A stretch of 64,000 nt of DNA from Brassica napus (GCF_020379485.1 NC_063448.1:43719218-43783217), one strand, 5' to 3'; shown: positions 21,860-33,499, numbered from the stretch's first letter. The notes: generated from the sequence alone by a model not told the origin. A program made the numbers and translations.

Positions 21860-23512
21860 TCACTTCCCCCCCCCCTCATGATCAAGGTGAGGTGTTTGAA
21901 CAGCTCCAATAGGTGCACTAGAGCTCCCTTCTTGGCCTCCACCACCCGTGGACTGATCCTGGCTCATCTTGATGCCTAGACCTTCCAAGATAATCTTTAA
22001 GACTCCAGCCTTATCTGATGTGAGGTCCTTCAAATCTTCTTGATTCTTCTCTTCATAATATACCCTTTCTTCAATAAACTTCACATCTCTAGATACAAGT
22101 ACCCTTCTAGCTTCTGGATCATAACACTTGTATCCTTTTTGAGTTGTTGAGTAGCCAATAAACATTGCCTTCCTACTTCTTGCTTCTAACTTGTTCCTCA
22201 ACTCTCCTGGTACCAGAACATAACACAAGCATCCAAAGACTCTCATGTATTCCAATGATGGCTTGTGCTTGTTTAGAACCTCAAATGGTGCTTGATCCTT
22301 CAGCACCTTTGTAGGAATCCGGTTGATTAGATAGCATGCAATAGATACAGCATCACTCCAGAACCTCTTGGGTACATTAGCTTGGAACATCAGGGACCGA
22401 GCCACCTCCATCAAATGCCTGTTCTTCCTTTCGGCCACATCATTCTGCTGAGGTGTGTAAGGACAGCTTGTTTGATGAAGAATTCCATGGTGATCTAGAT
22501 GACTCTTGAAAGCATAGCTTGTGTACTCTCCTCCATTATCTGATCTCAAAATCTTAATCTTAGCATGATAATGGTTAGTCACATAAGCTTGAAAGTTCTT
22601 AAATGCATCTATCACCCTATCTTTTGATGGAATTAAAGTTAACCAGGTGTATTTAGAGTTTTCATCAATGAATGTGACAAAGTACTTATGATGATCTCCA
22701 GATAAGCAAGGTGCAATCCAAACATCAGTATGAATTAAGTCAAAGCAATTATCATAAACAGTAGATGTTCTTGTAAAGACATTCTTACAATGCTTGCCTA
22801 AAATGCAAGCTTCACAATTCTTATTTTCAAAAACAACACCTGGTAACATCAAGTTCAAAGCTCTCCCATGAGGATGTCCTAATCTAGCATGCCACAATGC
22901 ATTTTTATTCAAACTAGAAGCAGAAGTGAATGAGCAATTATAATTGGAAACATGATCAAGCTCTTCAAGCAAGTATAATTCCCCTTTGGTAATTCCTTTT
23001 CTAATCAACTGGCTGCTCTCAATATCCTGAAACTTCACACCATTAGGACTGAATATAACATTGCAATTTAAATCAGTTGCGCATTTCTTAACTGAAAGCA
23101 AGTTTGAAGTAAATTCAGGCATGTAGAAAGCTCTAGTGTTTTTATCAAACAATTTCAAGTTTCCTATTCCTTTAATAGGTATCTTATCACCATTTGCAAT
23201 CATCACATGTCCATTAGTTGGTTCTATATCTTTAATCAAGTTGGTATCACTAATCATATGATGAGATGCACCAGAATCAACAATTAATGGTTTAGATGCA
23301 TTGCTAGCATTATGGCACAGGCTAATTGGTGATCTACATGCATTAATCCTAACATTTCTATCAAGGTAATGCTCAGTTCCAACCTTTCTATCAATCCTAG
23401 CAATATCATCCACATTAGGAGTTATTTCTATAGTTTTAGCAATCATAGATGCACCAGATGAGTAACCATGAATGTTACCATTATCCTTGAGCATTTTGAT
23501 GAGTGCATCCAT
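21860..23512 (-). pseudogene. Copia-1 protease and integrase part of pol
   Basis: 550 codons are open. The aspartic protease motif LIVDSGASHHM comes first, then the GAG-pre-integrase segment LWHARLGHPHG with its Cys-x2-Cys (CEACILGKHC). The integrase core follows, with its acidic residues in HTDVW, RSDNGGEY and VAERKNRH. This ORF is in the same frame as gag and is separated from it by one TGA. It ends in the G-run frameshift. Its family role is maturation of gag-pol and insertion of cDNA. Confidence 0.9.
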
Positions 23513-23545
23513 CTCGGATCTCTTAATGAAGTCATGATCATTGCC

Positions 23546-24505
23546 TCAGAGGTTGGGAGCTCCCGTGTCAGTCACCAAGGCCTTGCCATCACCTTCACGG
23601 TTCTCTCCTTCAGCTCCTCGGTTAGATGGCCCGGCTCCACTTGATCCTTCAGTCATGTGACCTCTTGCCTCTCTTTCCTTCATGAACTTAACCGACTTCA
23701 AGTGTGGGTGAAGTATCCAGCACTGACTCTTCTTGTGTCCATGTTTCTTGCAATGATCACAGTTTCCATTGAACTTCCTGTCTTCATACTTGTTGTGAGC
23801 TGCTTTGTTGGCTTGTGAAGTCTCTTCTAGATCAGAGTGCGCAGCATTTGCAAGAGACAAGTCTTCCTTGCTCCCAAACAAGCCAATTGAGCCCTGCTCC
23901 TTTTGTATCTGAGCACACACATCTTCAAGATCAGGTAGTCTCTTGGACCTCAGCATATGCTTGATTAATCCATTGTAGCTTGGATTTAACGTGAGCAACA
24001 ACCCAAAGACCTTATCCTGCTCACGCCTCTCATTTAGCAGCTCTGGATCCACTGTGCTTGGCCTCAGCATCTCTAACTCAGACCAAAGAGACCGGAACCT
24101 CCCCAAGTGTTTAGTAAACTCCATCTCATCTTGAGCTAACCCATTGATCGCCTTCTTAACTTCAAACACTCTGCTCGGATTAGAAGTGTTTCCATACACT
24201 TTCTTCAAAGTGTCCCACAGCTCCTTGGCTGTCTCACAGTAGCTATAAGTATCTAAGATAGCCGGCTCCAATGAAGCATGAAGAACAGACATCACCATCA
24301 TTTCTTCTTGTTGCCACTTCTCTACTTCACTCTCCGTGGTGCTCTCCTTGTCACCTCCTTGAGTAATAGCCATTGGAGCCTCACCAGATGTGATATGCTT
24401 CCATAAACCCTTGCTTCCCACATCAGTCTTCACCATCCTAGACCATACTAGGTAGTTGCTCCCTTTGAATGTCACCGCGACCTTCATCTTCATACCACTC
24501 TCCAT
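23546..24505 (-). CDS. Copia-1 gag protein
   Basis: A 319-codon frame. The UBN2-type gag core has YLVWSRMV near the start, and ...AKELWDTLKKVYG. The zinc knuckle CDHCKKHGHKKSQC (about residues 254-267) has the CX2CX4HX4C spacing that binds RNA. The frame ends at a TGA (23546-23548). After it the pol frame continues in phase with no other stop for hundreds of codons. The TGA may therefore be a simple CpG-type point mutation in what was one polyprotein, rather than a real gag stop. Confidence 0.85.
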   Translation of the reverse strand: MESGMKMKVAVTFKGSNYLVWSRMVKTDVGSKGLWKHITSGEAPMAITQGGDKESTTESEVEKWQQEEMMVMSVLHASLEPAILDTYSYCETAKELWDTLKKVYGNTSNPSRVFEVKKAINGLAQDEMEFTKHLGRFRSLWSELEMLRPSTVDPELLNERREQDKVFGLLLTLNPSYNGLIKHMLRSKRLPDLEDVCAQIQKEQGSIGLFGSKEDLSLANAAHSDLEETSQANKAAHNKYEDRKFNGNCDHCKKHGHKKSQCWILHPHLKSVKFMKEREARGHMTEGSSGAGPSNRGAEGENREGDGKALVTDTGAPNL

Positions 24506-24756
24506 TCTTGAACAACTTGACGTCTACAGCTTGAACAAAGACTAGATCTTGAACTGAGAACTCACGTAGCTCTCAAGAACACAACTTCACTCTTGAGTCT
24601 TCAAAGAAACCTCCAAAGAATCGCCCAAAGACACACAAAATCACCCTTGAGCCTTGAACTTCAAAGAAATCTTCAAACGCACTCACTTGATCTCTCAAAG
24701 CTTCAAACTTGAATCTTTAAGAGAAACACCAATGAACTCAGATTGTAATCAACCTT

Positions 24757-24768
24757 GCTCTGATACCA
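24757..24768 (-). other. primer-binding site of Copia-1
   Basis: The minus strand reads TGGTATCAGAGC immediately after the 5' LTR. This is complementary to the 3' end of initiator methionine tRNA, the usual primer for plant copia elements. Confidence 0.9.
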
Positions 24769-25383
24769 TATGACATTTAAGGAATGTAATGAGTAATCTG
24801 AGTTTAGAAAGGATTAGAGAAGAAAATAAGAGAGAATAAGAGATTAAGAGACTGATTAGAGACTAATGGAGAATCATAGTGAAATGAGTAAGGAGAATGA
24901 TTGTTTAGAACTGTCTAATCTTTATTAATGTTGAGATTACAATATATATAGGTCCATACACTTAGGGTTTTCGAAACATAAGGATAAGCAAGCATGTGAA
25001 GGCAATGGAAGAGCTGATGCTTTAATTCAAACCAGCCAATGGGAGTCCTCACATGTTTGGGCATCTTTCTGATCCAAAGCAAAGATGCTCTTCCTTTCCG
25101 GCTCTTGCCAGTCTGTCCTAGCTGTCAAGCCGCGCCTCCCTTATCTATTCCAACGTTTGGATAAGGTTTTGGTCGAATGTAATTTCATCACGGTACAACC
25201 GAGTTATCCGGAGAAGTTACTCGCCCACTTTCACCTTGTACGGTCGATGGTACGGTCCATCCGTCCGTACCACGCCCTATCAACTCTTCCATCGTTTCCT
25301 TCTCTTAACTCCTTTACTCTCTCATGCTCTTAACTCCTTTGTGCCTTCATCTATCTTCTCATAAGCCTCATCACATCTCAACA
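24769..25383 (-). repeat. 5' LTR of Copia-1
   Basis: The 615-bp partner of 19224-19838, next to the primer-binding site, and outside it the GAAAT duplication. Open frames of 82 codons seen in both LTRs (about 19540 and 25085) are not genes. Confidence 0.92.
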
Positions 25384-25388
25384 GAAAT

Positions 25389-25482
25389 GGTACTATAGCA
25401 TCTTTTCGGTGGAAGCAATGGAGCAAGTCCAATTCAAGATCATATTCAAGAACCTGATCACGTAGTAATTAAAGCTCCAAAG

Positions 25483-25513
<31 letters not shown>

Positions 25514-26025
25514 ATTTGTTATTCTTGCTAGATATGACATATATAAGACAAGAAGGGAAGTTGTTTGTCCATATCCGAGGGCATTCTTCCTCTGTTTTTA
25601 GCTTCCAATTAATACAAGCAACCACTGACATGAGCTAGATAAAAACAAAATAATACATATAAAACTATGTAGCTAATAATGTTTGGAGTAACCTGCATTC
25701 TCACTTGTATCTAGATTAGGATGACAAGAATTATTATACTATATATAGTACTTAGTCGGAAAGAATACCCAGCAATAGAATCTCAATAACACATGAGATA
25801 GATAAATAACAAAAAGACATGACTTGACAGATTTCAAAGTCTCTTTGCACGTTTTAAATGTAATACTTGTAGGTATCATTCAAAAAATATATAATACTTG
25901 TAGGTATCTTCTACGTGAGTAAGGGTCATTCGACAAGAATCAAGTTAACAACACAGAAACAATGGACCAGTCTTTTTCAAAAAGAAAAAAACATATGACA
26001 AGGACTAACAATTGTGTAATTTCCT
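25389..26025. repeat. 3' flank of F-box locus 1 (member of the triplicated segment), with AT microsatellite
   Basis: The stretch contains GGTGGAAGCAATGGAGCA, GCTCCAAAGA followed by (AT)n at 25483-25510, then ATTCTTGCTAGAT and ...GAGCTAGATAA. The same order recurs at 36899-37430 (with a longer (TA)n at 37013-37060) and, without the microsatellite, at 54925-55340. It has no coding content. Confidence 0.8.
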
Positions 26026-26347
26026 TTAGCCTCCTGCATGTACTGGACCTTTTTGAATCGGCACCGAACTCTGAACATAAGAGCACACAACTGCCCAATA
26101 ATATATAGAATTTCCTAGAGCAACTACTTTGAAGTAATTACCCTCTCCAATGAGGTAAGCTTTGGGGTAGTGTTTATCCCAAATCAATGCCACTTTCTTC
26201 TTCTCGTCGACGAAGAAACTCCCATACCCACACCGAAGAAATATCCATAACATTCCAGTGAACGGCTTCAAATCAACTTTTAAGAAATTTATCCATGTCA
26301 ACTCATTGGCCTCGATCTTTGTTGTAATCTGTATCTCAATCAACACT
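26026..26347 (-). pseudogene. F-box gene 1, C-terminal piece (cut off by the Mutator-like element)
   Basis: About 105 codons match the end of the F-box-associated (FBA type 1) domain of the two neighbouring paralogues: EIQITTKIEA..LTW, FFVDEKKKVALIWD, YLIGEGNYFKVV and the final SSV.IQKGPVHA. The piece is continuous with 34865-34617 across the transposon insertion. The joined gene would still lack most of the middle of the FBA domain. So an internal deletion came before or besides the insertion, and no functional protein is expected. Confidence 0.85.
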
Positions 26348-26356
26348 GTAAAATAA

Positions 26357-26395
26357 GGGTTTTTTGCAAAAGTGACTCAAAACTTGGAGTCAAAC
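26357..26395 (+). repeat. left terminal inverted repeat of the MULE
   Basis: Begins GGGTTTTTTGCAAAAG, then GTGACTCAAAACTTGGAGTC. The inner 24 bases match the right end exactly in inverse; the outer 15 bases match only partly. Confidence 0.9.
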
Positions 26396-27791
26396 AGAAA
26401 ACTAACATTTTCTTTTGACTTTTTTTTTTTGAGATTTTAACCCCACACCTGCATTTTATCTACGAAAATGCCATTAACATTTTTTTTTTTTTTCGAAAAT
26501 GGCTTCTTTACTGTCTCAACCTCATCTTCTTCAAGTATTTACAATATTGCCACTGCAATGAATAGTGGCAACAACCTTGTACGAACTGTTTGGAGCTTTT
26601 AATGCCCTTTAATGCACGTAAATCTCTTTACACTCTCTCTGTTTCAATTGTTATGAACTAAAAATAACATTTCTTTCACTTTCTCTCTATATTCATCCAA
26701 AAAACTCAAGCTTTTGATTCAAAATATGGGCTATGGTTGACAGAGCCATATTTCTTTCGTTTTGACTTACGGTTGCTTTCGTTTGAGGTTCTGGGTGGTT
26801 GGAGAAGACCCTGTGTGCAAACGAAGTCATCTCACCTAGTTTAAGGTACGAATTTGAATTTTTTTTCAAGATCTGTTCGCGTAGAAGACTTACTAGTAAG
26901 TCATATGTATGTAGAAGACTTACTGATGAGTCTTCTGGTCAAACGGACGACTTAAATTAAGTCGTCCAGCTTTGTTTGTTAAAAAAAAACACTCCAGACG
27001 ACTTATATATAAGTCGTCTACGAGAAACGGGCTAGTTTTGCATTTGACCGAATCGTGTCAGATCTTTGACTATTTCTGGACGACTTATAATTCAGTCGTC
27101 TCTGGGAAAGTTAAAATTTCAATATTTTATGAAAACTTGACGACTTACGTGTAAGTCGTCCTAGGTTAGTTTTGTAATTGAAAAATAAAACTTCATAATT
27201 TGACTTTAACCAGACGACTTAATATAAAGTCGTCCCTCCAGAAGACTTAATTTAGAGTCGTCCGGGGAAAGCAAAGTCGTCCAGAATTTTTTCCAATTTT
27301 CTGGTCAAACCTTGCTTATCCCGGACGACCTTAAATTAAGTCGTTTAGCTGGACGACTTTCATCTAAGTCGTCTGGAGAAAGTTAAATTTCAAGTTTTAT
27401 TTTTCAATTACAAAACTAACCTAGGACGACTTACACGTAAGTCGTCAAGTTTTCATAAAATATTGAAATTTTAACTTTCCCAGAGACGACTGAATTATAA
27501 GTCGTCCAGAAATAGTCAAAGATCTGACACGATTCGGTCAAATGCAAAACTAGCCCGTTTCTCGTAGACGACTTATATATAAGTCGTCTGAAGTTTTTTT
27601 TTTAACAAACAAAGCCGGACGACTTAGAATTAAGTCGTCCCTTTTAATTTTCAATTGCAAAAGTGACCTCTTTAGACGGCTTACCTTTAAGTCTTCTGGA
27701 CGACTTAATGCTAAGTCGTCTGCGGCAATGTTTATTGAACTTCTTCATTTTCTCTATGTTTACTAATGTGTTTTATTTTGAATATTTGCAG
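26396..27791 (+). promoter_or_regulatory. leader of the MULE transposase gene: probable 5' UTR exon and long repeat-filled intron
   Basis: Sequence around 26640-26844 ends in TTTAAG followed by a good donor, GTACGA (26846 onward). A matching acceptor TTTGCAG precedes the transposase ATG at 27792. So the approximately 940 bp between them, full of GACGACTTA palindromes and the 199-bp inverted repeat, is probably a 5' UTR intron. I inferred this from splice consensus only. No TATA box was firmly identified. Confidence 0.45.
26995..27590. repeat. 199-bp perfect inverted repeat (26995-27193 and 27392-27590) with 198-bp spacer
   Basis: Read base by base, the reverse complement of 27392-27590 is identical to 26995-27193. 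Outside these arms the symmetry continues with mismatches to about 26944 and 27640. Inside, it continues towards 27237 and 27347. A transcript through the region would form a long double-stranded hairpin. Each arm also contains three of the short GACGACTTA-type palindromes. Confidence 0.9.
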
Positions 27792-30227
27792 ATGATTTTT
27801 CAGTTACATGCAGTGTATGGAGAATGGTTGTTGAGAGATTTCCGTTGGGATTTTGTGGTTGATGATCTCAAAGGAGCAAGATTGTTTTTATTGAATGAAG
27901 ATTCAACACATGCTGAACTTGTTGCAATGGCTCAAGAAGATTATAACCTGGACATGAGAACAGTGAGTGTGGAGATTAGCTACTCATTACCAGCAGAAAT
28001 GATGATGGCTCCAGGCAGTCTTCCCATTCATGTTACAAGTGATAGACAAGTTCGAAACTTGCTGGAGATACTCAAAACCCATAGAGTATGTCTTTGTGTA
28101 TCAAGCCGCAGCAAGGTCGAAACGGTTTCAGAGAAAAGGGATATTGATGAAGCTGGTGAATGGGAAAAAGATGTTGGTGATAATGATGAAGCTGGTGAAT
28201 GGGAAGAAGATGTTGGTGATGATGATGAAGCTGGTGAATGGGAAGAAGATGTTGGTGATGATGATGAAGCTGATGAATGTTTTGAAGATGTTGGTGATAA
28301 TGAGTTTGTTGAAGATGAAAATCAAGATGGGGAGGAGGAAAATGGGGAGGAGGATGCTGATAATTCTATTGTTGGTGAAACGGATCAGAATGGTGGGGAT
28401 TACAGTCTTTATGGAAAGGTTCCAGATGAGGAGGAGGAAGATGATGATAATATTTGTTTTGAAGAAATCCAAAAGACATATGCTAAGACAAATGCTATTG
28501 AAGGAGGAAAATCGAATGGTACCAGTATCTATGTCAACAAGAGTTTTGTTAGCAAGGGTGCACTGCTTTCAGAGCTGCGGTTAGCAGCAGTGAGGGGTAA
28601 GTTTTCTTTCAGATTATACAAATCAACGAAAACTCTCGTTGTGGCAACATGTCGGGTTAGCTATTGTGGATGGAAGGTCAGAGCGAGTGTCAAACATGGG
28701 ACAAACACGTTTTGGGTAACAAAGTATGTGGAAAAACATTTATGCTCAGTGGGAGACTGAATCGCTCAGCGGAGACACTGTACTCCGAAGTATGTAGGTA
28801 GTCTTTTCATTGATCGTGTTGGAATTATTGATGGGATAACTCCGCAGCATATCACTGATGCAATGAGGAACATGTTTGGCATGGCGCTTGATTACACCAC
28901 TTCATACAGAGCACTGTTATATGCACAAAGATTGGTGAGAGGATCAGCAGAAGAAGGGTATTCGCGTCTGGCATCATATCTCGAGCAAATCTCCATTGCA
29001 AATCCTGATTCTATCACGGCGATAGAACTTGATTCTATGAAAAGATTTAAGTATCTATTTCTCTCTTTTGGAGCTTCTATCAAAGGTTTTAAGTATCAGA
29101 GAAGGGTCATTGTGGTGGATGGAACTCACCTAAGTGGAAAGTATGGAGGAACTATGTTAGTTGCAGCCGCACAAGATGGCAATTTTCAGATATTCCCATT
29201 GGCTTTTGGGATCGTGGATGAGGAAGATGTACCTTCTTGGGAATGGTTTTTCACAAAATTGGCTAGTTGTATATCTCATGACAAGCCTCTGGTGATAGTC
29301 TCCGACCGGCACAAGGCCATTAAAAGTGCGTGTGATAAGGTGTTTCCTTGGGCAACCCGAGGAATATGTTATTATCACCTTCAAGATAACATTGTCAAAA
29401 AGTTTAAAGGGAAACATCTCATGTACTTGGTGAAAGGGGCTGCTTATGCTCACACGGTTTACGATTTTGACCGGTACATGGCTGAGATACGGAGTGCAAA
29501 CCCGGAACTTGCAACGTATTTGGAGAAAGCCGACGTCAGGCTATGGTCAAGGGTTTATTGTAAGGGGAACAGGTTCAACATAAAAACAAGCAACATTGCT
29601 GAATCTATTAATTCCGCACTGAAGCGAGCAAGAGGATTTCCGATTACGTTCCTGCTGGAGTTCATAAGGCAGAAGTTAGGAAAATGGTATTGGAAAAGGA
29701 GACAAGATGCTTTGAGTCTCACAACTGAACATAGCCGGGGTGTTGAATACTTGCTTGCTGTTCGAGAAGAGATAGCGGATACGATGACGGTCGAACCAAT
29801 TGATGGATGGCATTTCTTTGTCAAAGGTGGCAAAATGGACTGTGTGGTTGATTTGGAACATGCAAAGTGTGATTGTGGTGTCTATGGAGTGGAGAAAATA
29901 CCTTGCTCTCATGCTATAGCTGCTGGAACACATGCTGGTTTGCATATCTTCACACTTGTATGTCCACTGTACTCAAAGAATTATCTGTATGCAGGATACT
30001 CAGAGAATATATATCCTATCGTGTCACAACATATTGAGGAACGAGAATGCTTTCCTCCAGAACTAAAGCGTGGTCGGGGGAGACCGAAGAAATCAAGATG
30101 GCAATCTTGGTTGGAGCTATCTAGGATGAGAGGACACAAACCCAGGAAGAAACACAGGGCACGGAGATGCTTAAACTGTAAGGAAACTGGCCATACGAAA
30201 CCACAATGTACACAACCAGTTGACTAG
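27792..30227 (+). pseudogene. MURA-type Mutator transposase with one premature stop
   Basis: One long frame starts at the ATG right after the TTTGCAG acceptor and runs to TAG at 30225-30227. It is broken only by a TGA at 28758-28760. Order: an N-terminal region; an acidic stretch with a repeated 14-residue DEAGEWEEDVGDD unit (about 28146-28290); a MuDR-type zinc/DNA-binding region (28540-28760); and the MULE catalytic domain with VIVVDGTHLSGKYGG and VIVSDRHKAI, the first two acidic residues of the DDE set. Last come a SWIM finger (CDCGVYGVEKIPCSHAIA) and a CCHC knuckle (CLNCKETGHTKPQC, near the C-terminus). The family binds the terminal repeats and cuts DNA. The single TGA, probably a CpG transition, would truncate it before the catalytic domain. 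An alternative start at 28863 would give the catalytic part alone. Confidence 0.9.
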
Positions 30228-30560
30228 TTGTCCAGACGACCTAAATTTAAGTCGTCCAGTCTTGATTACCCGTCCAGACGACTAAATTTTTAGTCGTCCA
30301 GTGTATTTTATTTTTAGACGACCTTCTACTAAGTCGTCCAGTGTATTTTATTTTTAGAAGTCCAGTGTAAGTCGTCCAGTTGGAAAACCTTCCAGACGAC
30401 TTATAATAAGTCGTCCAAACCTTCTAGACGACTTATTTGTAAGTCGTCCAGTTGGAAAACCTTCCAGACGACTTATAATAAGTCGTCCAAACCTTCTAGA
30501 CGACTTATTTGTAAGTCGTCCAGTTGGAAAACCTTCCAGACGACTTATTTCTTCCAGACA
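30228..30560. repeat. palindrome array between the two convergent MULE genes, with a tandem about 72-bp unit
   Basis: Repeated CCAGACGACTTA...TAAGTCGTCC. From 30377 a unit with GTTGGAAAACCTTCCAGACG, then CCAAACCTTCTAGACG, is repeated twice in tandem. It lies just after the transposase stop and before the end of the Ulp1-like gene, so it could be in both 3' untranslated regions. Confidence 0.85.
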
Positions 30561-30666
30561 ACTTATATATTTACAAATCTATACAAAGACAAGCTGAAAT
30601 ACAAATACTTCGCTCGTTAAAAAATCATGTTCAAATACAAAGACAAGTTCAAATACAAACACAAAT

Positions 30667-33360
30667 CTAATCATACATGCCCACGAACTTATCACCATCC
30701 ACATTTTCTTTCAAATGCTGATCAACAAGCTCCTTCCATATATCCACCGCCATATTATCCCTCATTTTCTTCGCGTTGCACCTAGCAAAGTCTTTAGGGT
30801 CAAAGGAGACCCCAAGAGCATGACATTCAATGTACTTTACAGCGTACACGCCACAATCACCATTGTTGGCCGTGGGTACACCTTTCAGCGGTCTCTCATA
30901 TGTGTATGGCTCCAACCCGTATTTGACCCGTATTTCGTCGGTGGCTGCGCACTCAACAAGCAGATAAGGGACCATCTGGAGAAAAGGCTCCATTATCGCA
31001 TTCCATGCGTCTGGTACACTTGATGAAGGTATGCTGTCCCAGACGACTATGTGCCTCTTACGGATCGATATCCAAGTAGCAACCCAATGCTTGTCGTTCA
31101 AGTTCACTGGCGCATAGATATCATCAATGTCCTCCCCCCACTTCTTGTTTGATTGGCAAAATGAAGGTATTGATCCGTCATAAAAATTCGACGCCCCACC
31201 AGGTAGAACTCTTCCTAAACCTTTGTGATCAGTTTCCGATGTTTTGAAGAGCTGATACTGCTCTCTCCAAGACTGGGAAAAGTTGTGATCCAGGAAGCAC
31301 ATTCGCTCGCTCCTGAAAGCTTGTGGGTTCTCCTGATACCTCTGCCTTAGCACATTAATCCAAACATCTATATGCTGCATATTAAATATAACAAGTTAGA
31401 AGTTACCAGACGACTTAAATATAAGTCGTCTACGTGGTCGTCCAAGTAGACGACTTTCCAGACGATTTATCTTTAAGTCGTCTGGAAAGTAGTCTACTTG
31501 GACGACTTTGTAGACGACTTAAATCGTGTGCAGAAGACTTACGCAGTCTTCCAGCCATTCTCTGGCTGTCCGGAGGAAGTGGTACCACCTTGTTGGTGAT
31601 GTACGTGGTTTGTCCTCGGTCTTAGTTGAATAATGACTGCAAACAAAAAAGTAATCAGTTTTGGACGACTAAATCAAGCTATTATGGGTAAAGCAATCAC
31701 TTACGGATCAGTTTTCAACCAATCAGCGAGTTCCTTCAACTTATCTTTGTTTACTGGCGGAAATGGATTATAGGCTGCCACTTTATCTTTTTTTTTTCTC
31801 TGCCGTATAAGGAGATCTCACAGTGGGAGCAGGTTTCTTCGCTCGTTTTCCAGTGACTTCCCAGCAATCCATGGTCCACTTCCACGGTCTCCGCTCATAC
31901 ATGACTTTAATGATATTCTCCGCGGGCAGGTCCTCAACATCAGAGTCCCATTTTGGCCACATTTCACTAATGTCCTTCTCAACAAAGTTGATCACGCGGG
32001 TCTGCAGTAAATAGAAGAATCGAGTTAGATATTTGAAAAAAAATACTAAATAGACGACTTAATTATAAGTCGTCTACTAAGTCGTCCAGCTGGAAGACCT
32101 TCCAGACGACTTATAATAAGTCGTCTAATAAGTCGTCCAGCTGGAAGACTTTCCAGACGACTTAATTAAGTCGTCCGATAAGTCGTCCAGCTGGACGACC
32201 TTCCAGACGACTTATTATAAGTCGTCTGCGCAGTCTTTTGGATTGAAGTAAATACCTGACTCAAGATAGCAGCTTTCATTGATCTGCGGCCTCTGCTGCC
32301 CTCGTAAGCCAGTATCGGTGGAGACGGACTGTCTGCTCTGGGACCACCAATACTAGCACCCAATTCCGGCATAGCTGTGTACGCCCAGACCTGAAGAACT
32401 TGTATAAACCCATCCACGGTGTAACAGCCAGTAATTTCTTTGTTCCACAAAGAGTCCATCAGCACCTTAAACGCGACTCTCCCCCATGGATAATTCTCAA
32501 ACCGTTCTAAATCCATCACTAGCCTTGCCAGAGTAGATCGTGTAGCGGTTGAAAACTTTCTCCCTTCAATGAATCCAGTGAAGATGGAGAGGTACGCGAG
32601 CCGCTTGCGATCTTCCCTGGACCAATCCCCGCATCTCTTCAGTGCTGCTATTATCTGATCAGTAGTTGGCCCAGCTTCCAGATGAACTCCCAGCATCCCC
32701 CAGAAAGAAACCATCTCTTGGGTAACGTCACATTTTGGTGTCTCAAGGTCCTCGATGTACTCGCAGTTTAGACCAGTGAGGTTTTCAAACTCTAACAGTG
32801 AAAACCTCAAAGGTTCTGGACCAACGAGAGACCACATCTCATACTTCTTCTTAATGTCCAGCTTGAAACTGAGCATGTAGTGAACCAGCCTTGAAGCCCA
32901 ACCAAATCCATGCTCCTTGAACTTGATGAAAACTCCCAAACTCGACTCCTTGAACTCTTCAAATTCGTCATCAGTAAGAGCTTCCCTAAGAGCAGTATGC
33001 AACTTGCTGTTATCCGTATGATACGAAATGCTATTGTGGGCTTCTGGCTCTTCCCCTGATGTGTATAACCTACGGGGGAGTTCTGGAATATCCATCCTTT
33101 TTGTCTGCAAAATAATCAAAGACAACAATATAAGTCCAGACGACTTATAATTAAGTCGTCTGGAAAGTCGTCCAACTGGACGACTTTCCAGACGACTTAA
33201 ATTTAAGTCATCTGGAAAGTCTTCCAAATGGACGACTTATATTTAAGTCATCTACTAAGTCGTCCAGTTGGAAGACTTTCCAGACGACTTAAATTACTTA
33301 CAAGTCTTCCAGTACAAAGCGGACCTGATTAGTCGCAGAAGGAGTTGGAGTACTCGTCAT
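30667..33360 (-). pseudogene. DUF1985 / Ulp1-like cysteine protease gene carried by the MULE, one frameshift
   Basis: Five exons from GT-AG sites: 33360-33325, 33104-32256, 32001-31705, 31636-31543 and 31374-30667 (stop). Phases agree at every junction. The encoded protein is about 660 residues. The DUF1985-like region is in exon 2, with FGWASRLVHYMLSFK, ...FENLTGLNCEY and NYPWGRVAFKVLMDS. The C-terminal C48 protease domain is in exon 5, with the catalytic-type DKHWVA histidine, VVWDSI aspartate and NNGDCGVYAVKY cysteine. Exon 3 has ten A in a row (minus strand, near 31789-31798), one too many for the frame, which gives an early stop. It may be a real mutation or a sequencing slip. Cellular Ulp1 enzymes remove SUMO, but whether this transposon form does is unknown. 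All four introns but the shortest contain GACGACTTA palindromes. Confidence 0.8.
32050..32235. repeat. palindrome array in intron 2 of the Ulp1-like gene
   Basis: At least five copies of GACGACTTA/TAAGTCGTC, alternating with AAGTCGTCCAGCTGGAAGAC (itself nearly palindromic). They occupy almost the whole intron, leaving only the splice signals free. Similar arrays fill intron 1 (33130-33300) and intron 4 (31405-31540). Confidence 0.85.
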
Positions 33361-33499
33361 TGCGGTTATAGATCTGAAAAAATAAACGTGAAACGGTGAG
33401 AATGAGTAAATTGATAGAGACAACGTTTTATGTTCATCTTTTCCTCGAGATTGATGACTTACCGGCGTTAGGGTTTACAGAGAAACGGCGCTAAGGTTT

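Larger units (their letters stand above)
19224..25383 (-). mobile_element. Ty1/copia LTR retrotransposon Copia-1
   Basis: A complete element on the minus strand. It has two 615-bp LTRs, a primer-binding site, gag, protease, integrase, reverse transcriptase, RNase H and a polypurine tract, in copia order (integrase before RT). It is flanked by the 5-bp duplication GAAAT (19219-19223 and 25384-25388). The LTRs differ at roughly 3-5 percent of positions by eye, so the insertion is not very recent. The coding region carries stops and a frameshift. Paralogous DNA at 36850-36930 shows the unoccupied site. Confidence 0.95.

Noticed and set aside
19540..25333. 82-codon frames at 19540-19788 and 25085-25333
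   Set aside because: They lie in the two LTRs of Copia-1 and are the same sequence twice; no known protein and no coding context.
28128..28472. Minus-strand 114-codon frame rich in Ile and Phe
   Set aside because: It is the antisense of the acidic repeat of the MULE transposase.
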